Source: a virus
Length of the DNA: 22,289 nt
Virus record (IMG/VR): IMGVR_UViG_3300009187_000082
Coordinates: 1 to 22,289 of that record
Strand: one strand, 5' to 3'
A program made the translations under genes and the position numbers. Positions 20,974 through 22,289 of the stretch are shown in pieces. Positions within the stretch are counted from its first letter, which is position 1. The number at the start of each line of letters is the position of its first letter. The notes under the pieces are model-generated. The model was not told the DNA's origin. It saw only the letters and a program-made list of their open reading frames with translations, and made no database searches.

Positions 20974-21647
20974 TATGCACCCATCCCAGCGTTAGCAATC
21001 CAGCGATATCCAGTTGATAGTCCCTTTGCTTTACCCATTTTTTTGCCTGCTGGCATATCTTTTTTATATACCTGTGGGTTTTCAAGATATCTTGCTACAC
21101 CACTTGTTCTTAAAAATGCTTGTGAAAAATACTTATTAAAAAACATATCAAAGGCTTTTTCAAAACCTCCCTCTACTTCTGTTCCTCCAGGATTCATAAC
21201 CTGAACTGGGCCTCTAGTAAAAATAGTTTCACCGTTATCATCAAAGGCTAAAACTTGTGCAACCTTTGGTCTAATTGTAACTGGAATGCCGTATTCCATA
21301 ATCCTTGCTTTATCATAAAATGGTGTTCGTGAACCATCTTTGATAGATGTAGACTGGCTAAATGATGATCTAAAAGATAATCCTAGATTGCTTGTTGTAT
21401 ACGAAATATCATAAAGTCTTGCATCTGGGCTTCCAACCATAGTCCATTCGTAAACATGGTGTAGCATCTGAGGGTTAACTCGTGCATTTGAATCTATAAA
21501 CTCTTTCATTACCTCTACAGTTTCCATTCCAAGAGTTTTTAAAAATACAGTCTTTCCTCTTTGAACGCCTTCTAAAAATCCTATAGAATAGTTAACAATA
21601 TTATTCATATCTTTTTTAAATTGATTTGAGTTAAATTTTGTTATCAT
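20973..21647 (-). CDS. HK97 gp10-like neck protein
   Basis: A 224-residue protein. The long N-terminal helix (MITKFNSNQFKKDMNNIVNY, FLKTLGMETVEVMKEFID), the central strand pair (LYDISYTTSNLGLSFRSSFS) and the EYGIPVTIRPKVAQVLAF stretch resemble gp10-like head-tail connector or tail-completion proteins, whose usual motif is 'E-x-G-x-...-I-x-P' followed by an FxxxG turn. The C-terminus is basic (KKDMPAGKKMGKAKG). The start ATG at 21647 overlaps the upstream stop as ATGA, with AGGTG a few bases before it. It should join the closed head to the tail. Confidence is moderate because the match is by pattern. Confidence 0.7.
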   Translation of the reverse strand: MITKFNSNQFKKDMNNIVNYSIGFLEGVQRGKTVFLKTLGMETVEVMKEFIDSNARVNPQMLHHVYEWTMVGSPDARLYDISYTTSNLGLSFRSSFSQSTSIKDGSRTPFYDKARIMEYGIPVTIRPKVAQVLAFDDNGETIFTRGPVQVMNPGGTEVEGGFEKAFDMFFNKYFSQAFLRTSGVARYLENPQVYKKDMPAGKKMGKAKGLSTGYRWIANAGMGA

Positions 21648-22093
21648 ACATCACCTGACTGATTCTCTGATCTTCTGATTACCAACTTGTAAGATTCAAT
21701 AGAGCCAAATGGTCCAGTAAATGGTTCATAAGTTGCCACTTCAAATAATGTTCCCTTGCCAGATCTGGGTCCTGAAGTCTCCATGTATATAAGATTACCC
21801 TCTTGATCTTTTATATCAGAAATTAATATATTTGTTAAAGCATTTCTGCTATCCAACAAAGAAATTCTAATGTCAGATCTTATTCTTCCAACTAGAATTG
21901 AGTTTTGTGTAATATTTACATTTGGCTTTACTTCTTCTTTAAATGCTGACCCACCTGAAGAAAAACTACAGGCAAATACTCTATCTAAAACCCATTTCTT
22001 TTTTATTGCTCCAAAGTCTCCTTGCTCAACTATTGGATGATATACAGATGCCTGCATTGGAAACATAAAATCTGGGCTCTCACAAACTGTCAT
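21644..22093 (-). CDS. Head-closure or head-tail adaptor-like protein
   Basis: A 149-residue, strand-rich protein: FMFPMQASVYHPIVEQGDFG (9-28), KKWVLDRVFACSF, then IRISLLDSRNALTNILISDIKD and a C-terminal GPFGSIESYKLVIRRSE. The mix of a small barrel with an extended loop fits head-closure proteins such as SPP1 gp16, which plug the portal channel after packaging. It sits between a connector fragment and the gp10-like gene, the expected slot. The ATG at 22093 forms a TAATG with the upstream stop and has GGGG eight bases before it. Confidence 0.65.
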   Translation of the reverse strand: MTVCESPDFMFPMQASVYHPIVEQGDFGAIKKKWVLDRVFACSFSSGGSAFKEEVKPNVNITQNSILVGRIRSDIRISLLDSRNALTNILISDIKDQEGNLIYMETSGPRSGKGTLFEVATYEPFTGPFGSIESYKLVIRRSENQSGDV

Positions 22094-22289
22094 TACAATA
22101 CCCCAATTTTTGTAATAGACTTAGAGTACTTTGAAAGTATCTTGTCTACAATTATGTTTCCTGTTCCTTCGAAAAGACCTTTATCAAATTGAATTCTATA
22201 TTGATCTGTGTTGTAAGAAGAAATGAATCTCTTGTAATAATCTAACTTACCACACTCTATATCATGAATAAGCATTTCTGTTGCTCTGG
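22093..22289 (-). CDS. Head-tail connector-like protein, C-terminal part (runs off the right edge)
   Basis: The frame stays open from the right edge (first visible residues RATEML), so at least 64 residues plus the stop are in view and the true start is outside the window. The ATG at 22275 is not a convincing start. Residues include IECGKLDYYKRFISSYNTDQYRIQFDKGLFEGTGNIIVDKILSKY when read in two overlapping parts, a helix-turn pattern seen in small gp6-like connector proteins that bind the portal. Being first in the connector-closure-neck-terminator series supports this. No further detail can be drawn from a fragment. Confidence 0.55.
   Translation of the reverse strand, partial: RATEMLIHDIECGKLDYYKRFISSYNTDQYRIQFDKGLFEGTGNIIVDKILSKYSKSITKIGVL

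Overview
This window looks like part of a tailed phage (siphovirus-type) genome or a phage contig from an environmental sample. Every supportable gene is on the minus strand, so transcription runs from the right edge to the left. Genes are packed tightly: seven junctions are TAATG stop/start overlaps, and almost no sequence is non-coding. The DNA is clearly AT-rich. The tape measure protein contains a segment reading LAEALTSGDIAAAARA, which I associate with phages of Actinobacteria, and at least two genes appear to be read from leaderless transcripts, which are common in that phylum. A low-GC actinobacterial host (aquatic lineages would fit) is therefore my best inference. It is not proven by the sequence.

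Layout in the direction of transcription: (i) 22289-20458, head-tail connection: end of a connector protein, a head-closure-like protein, an HK97 gp10-like neck protein and a tail-terminator-like protein. (ii) 20450-19680, the major tail (tube) protein in its own expression unit, with an extended -10 promoter in front and a hairpin terminator behind. (iii) 19680-18605, two related tail assembly chaperones: a long one with G-like and T-like parts fused in one frame, and a short G-only paralogue. (iv) 18586-9698, a 2962-residue tape measure protein with an internal kinase-like domain, hydrophobic ejection-type segments, a coiled coil and a DPKP repeat. (v) 9711-2032, the tail tip: distal-tail-like protein, a 1428-residue hub protein with embedded sugar-binding-like folds, a small structural protein, a fibre or collar-like protein, an FN3-like protein and an H-type-lectin-like protein. 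(vi) 2032-1, a switch to regulation and replication: zinc ribbon protein, helix-turn-helix protein, a strong promoter inside the end of that gene, two small proteins, and the first 277 residues of a DnaB-type replicative helicase that runs off the left edge.

The most interesting points are the kinase-like domain inside the tape measure protein; the chaperone pair, which seems to replace the usual frameshift control of G and GT levels by two genes with very different translation signals; and a recurring TGG-TATAMT extended -10 element, in two cases placed exactly six bases before an ATG with no ribosome binding site. Protein identities rest on motif recognition and gene order only; no database search was possible.
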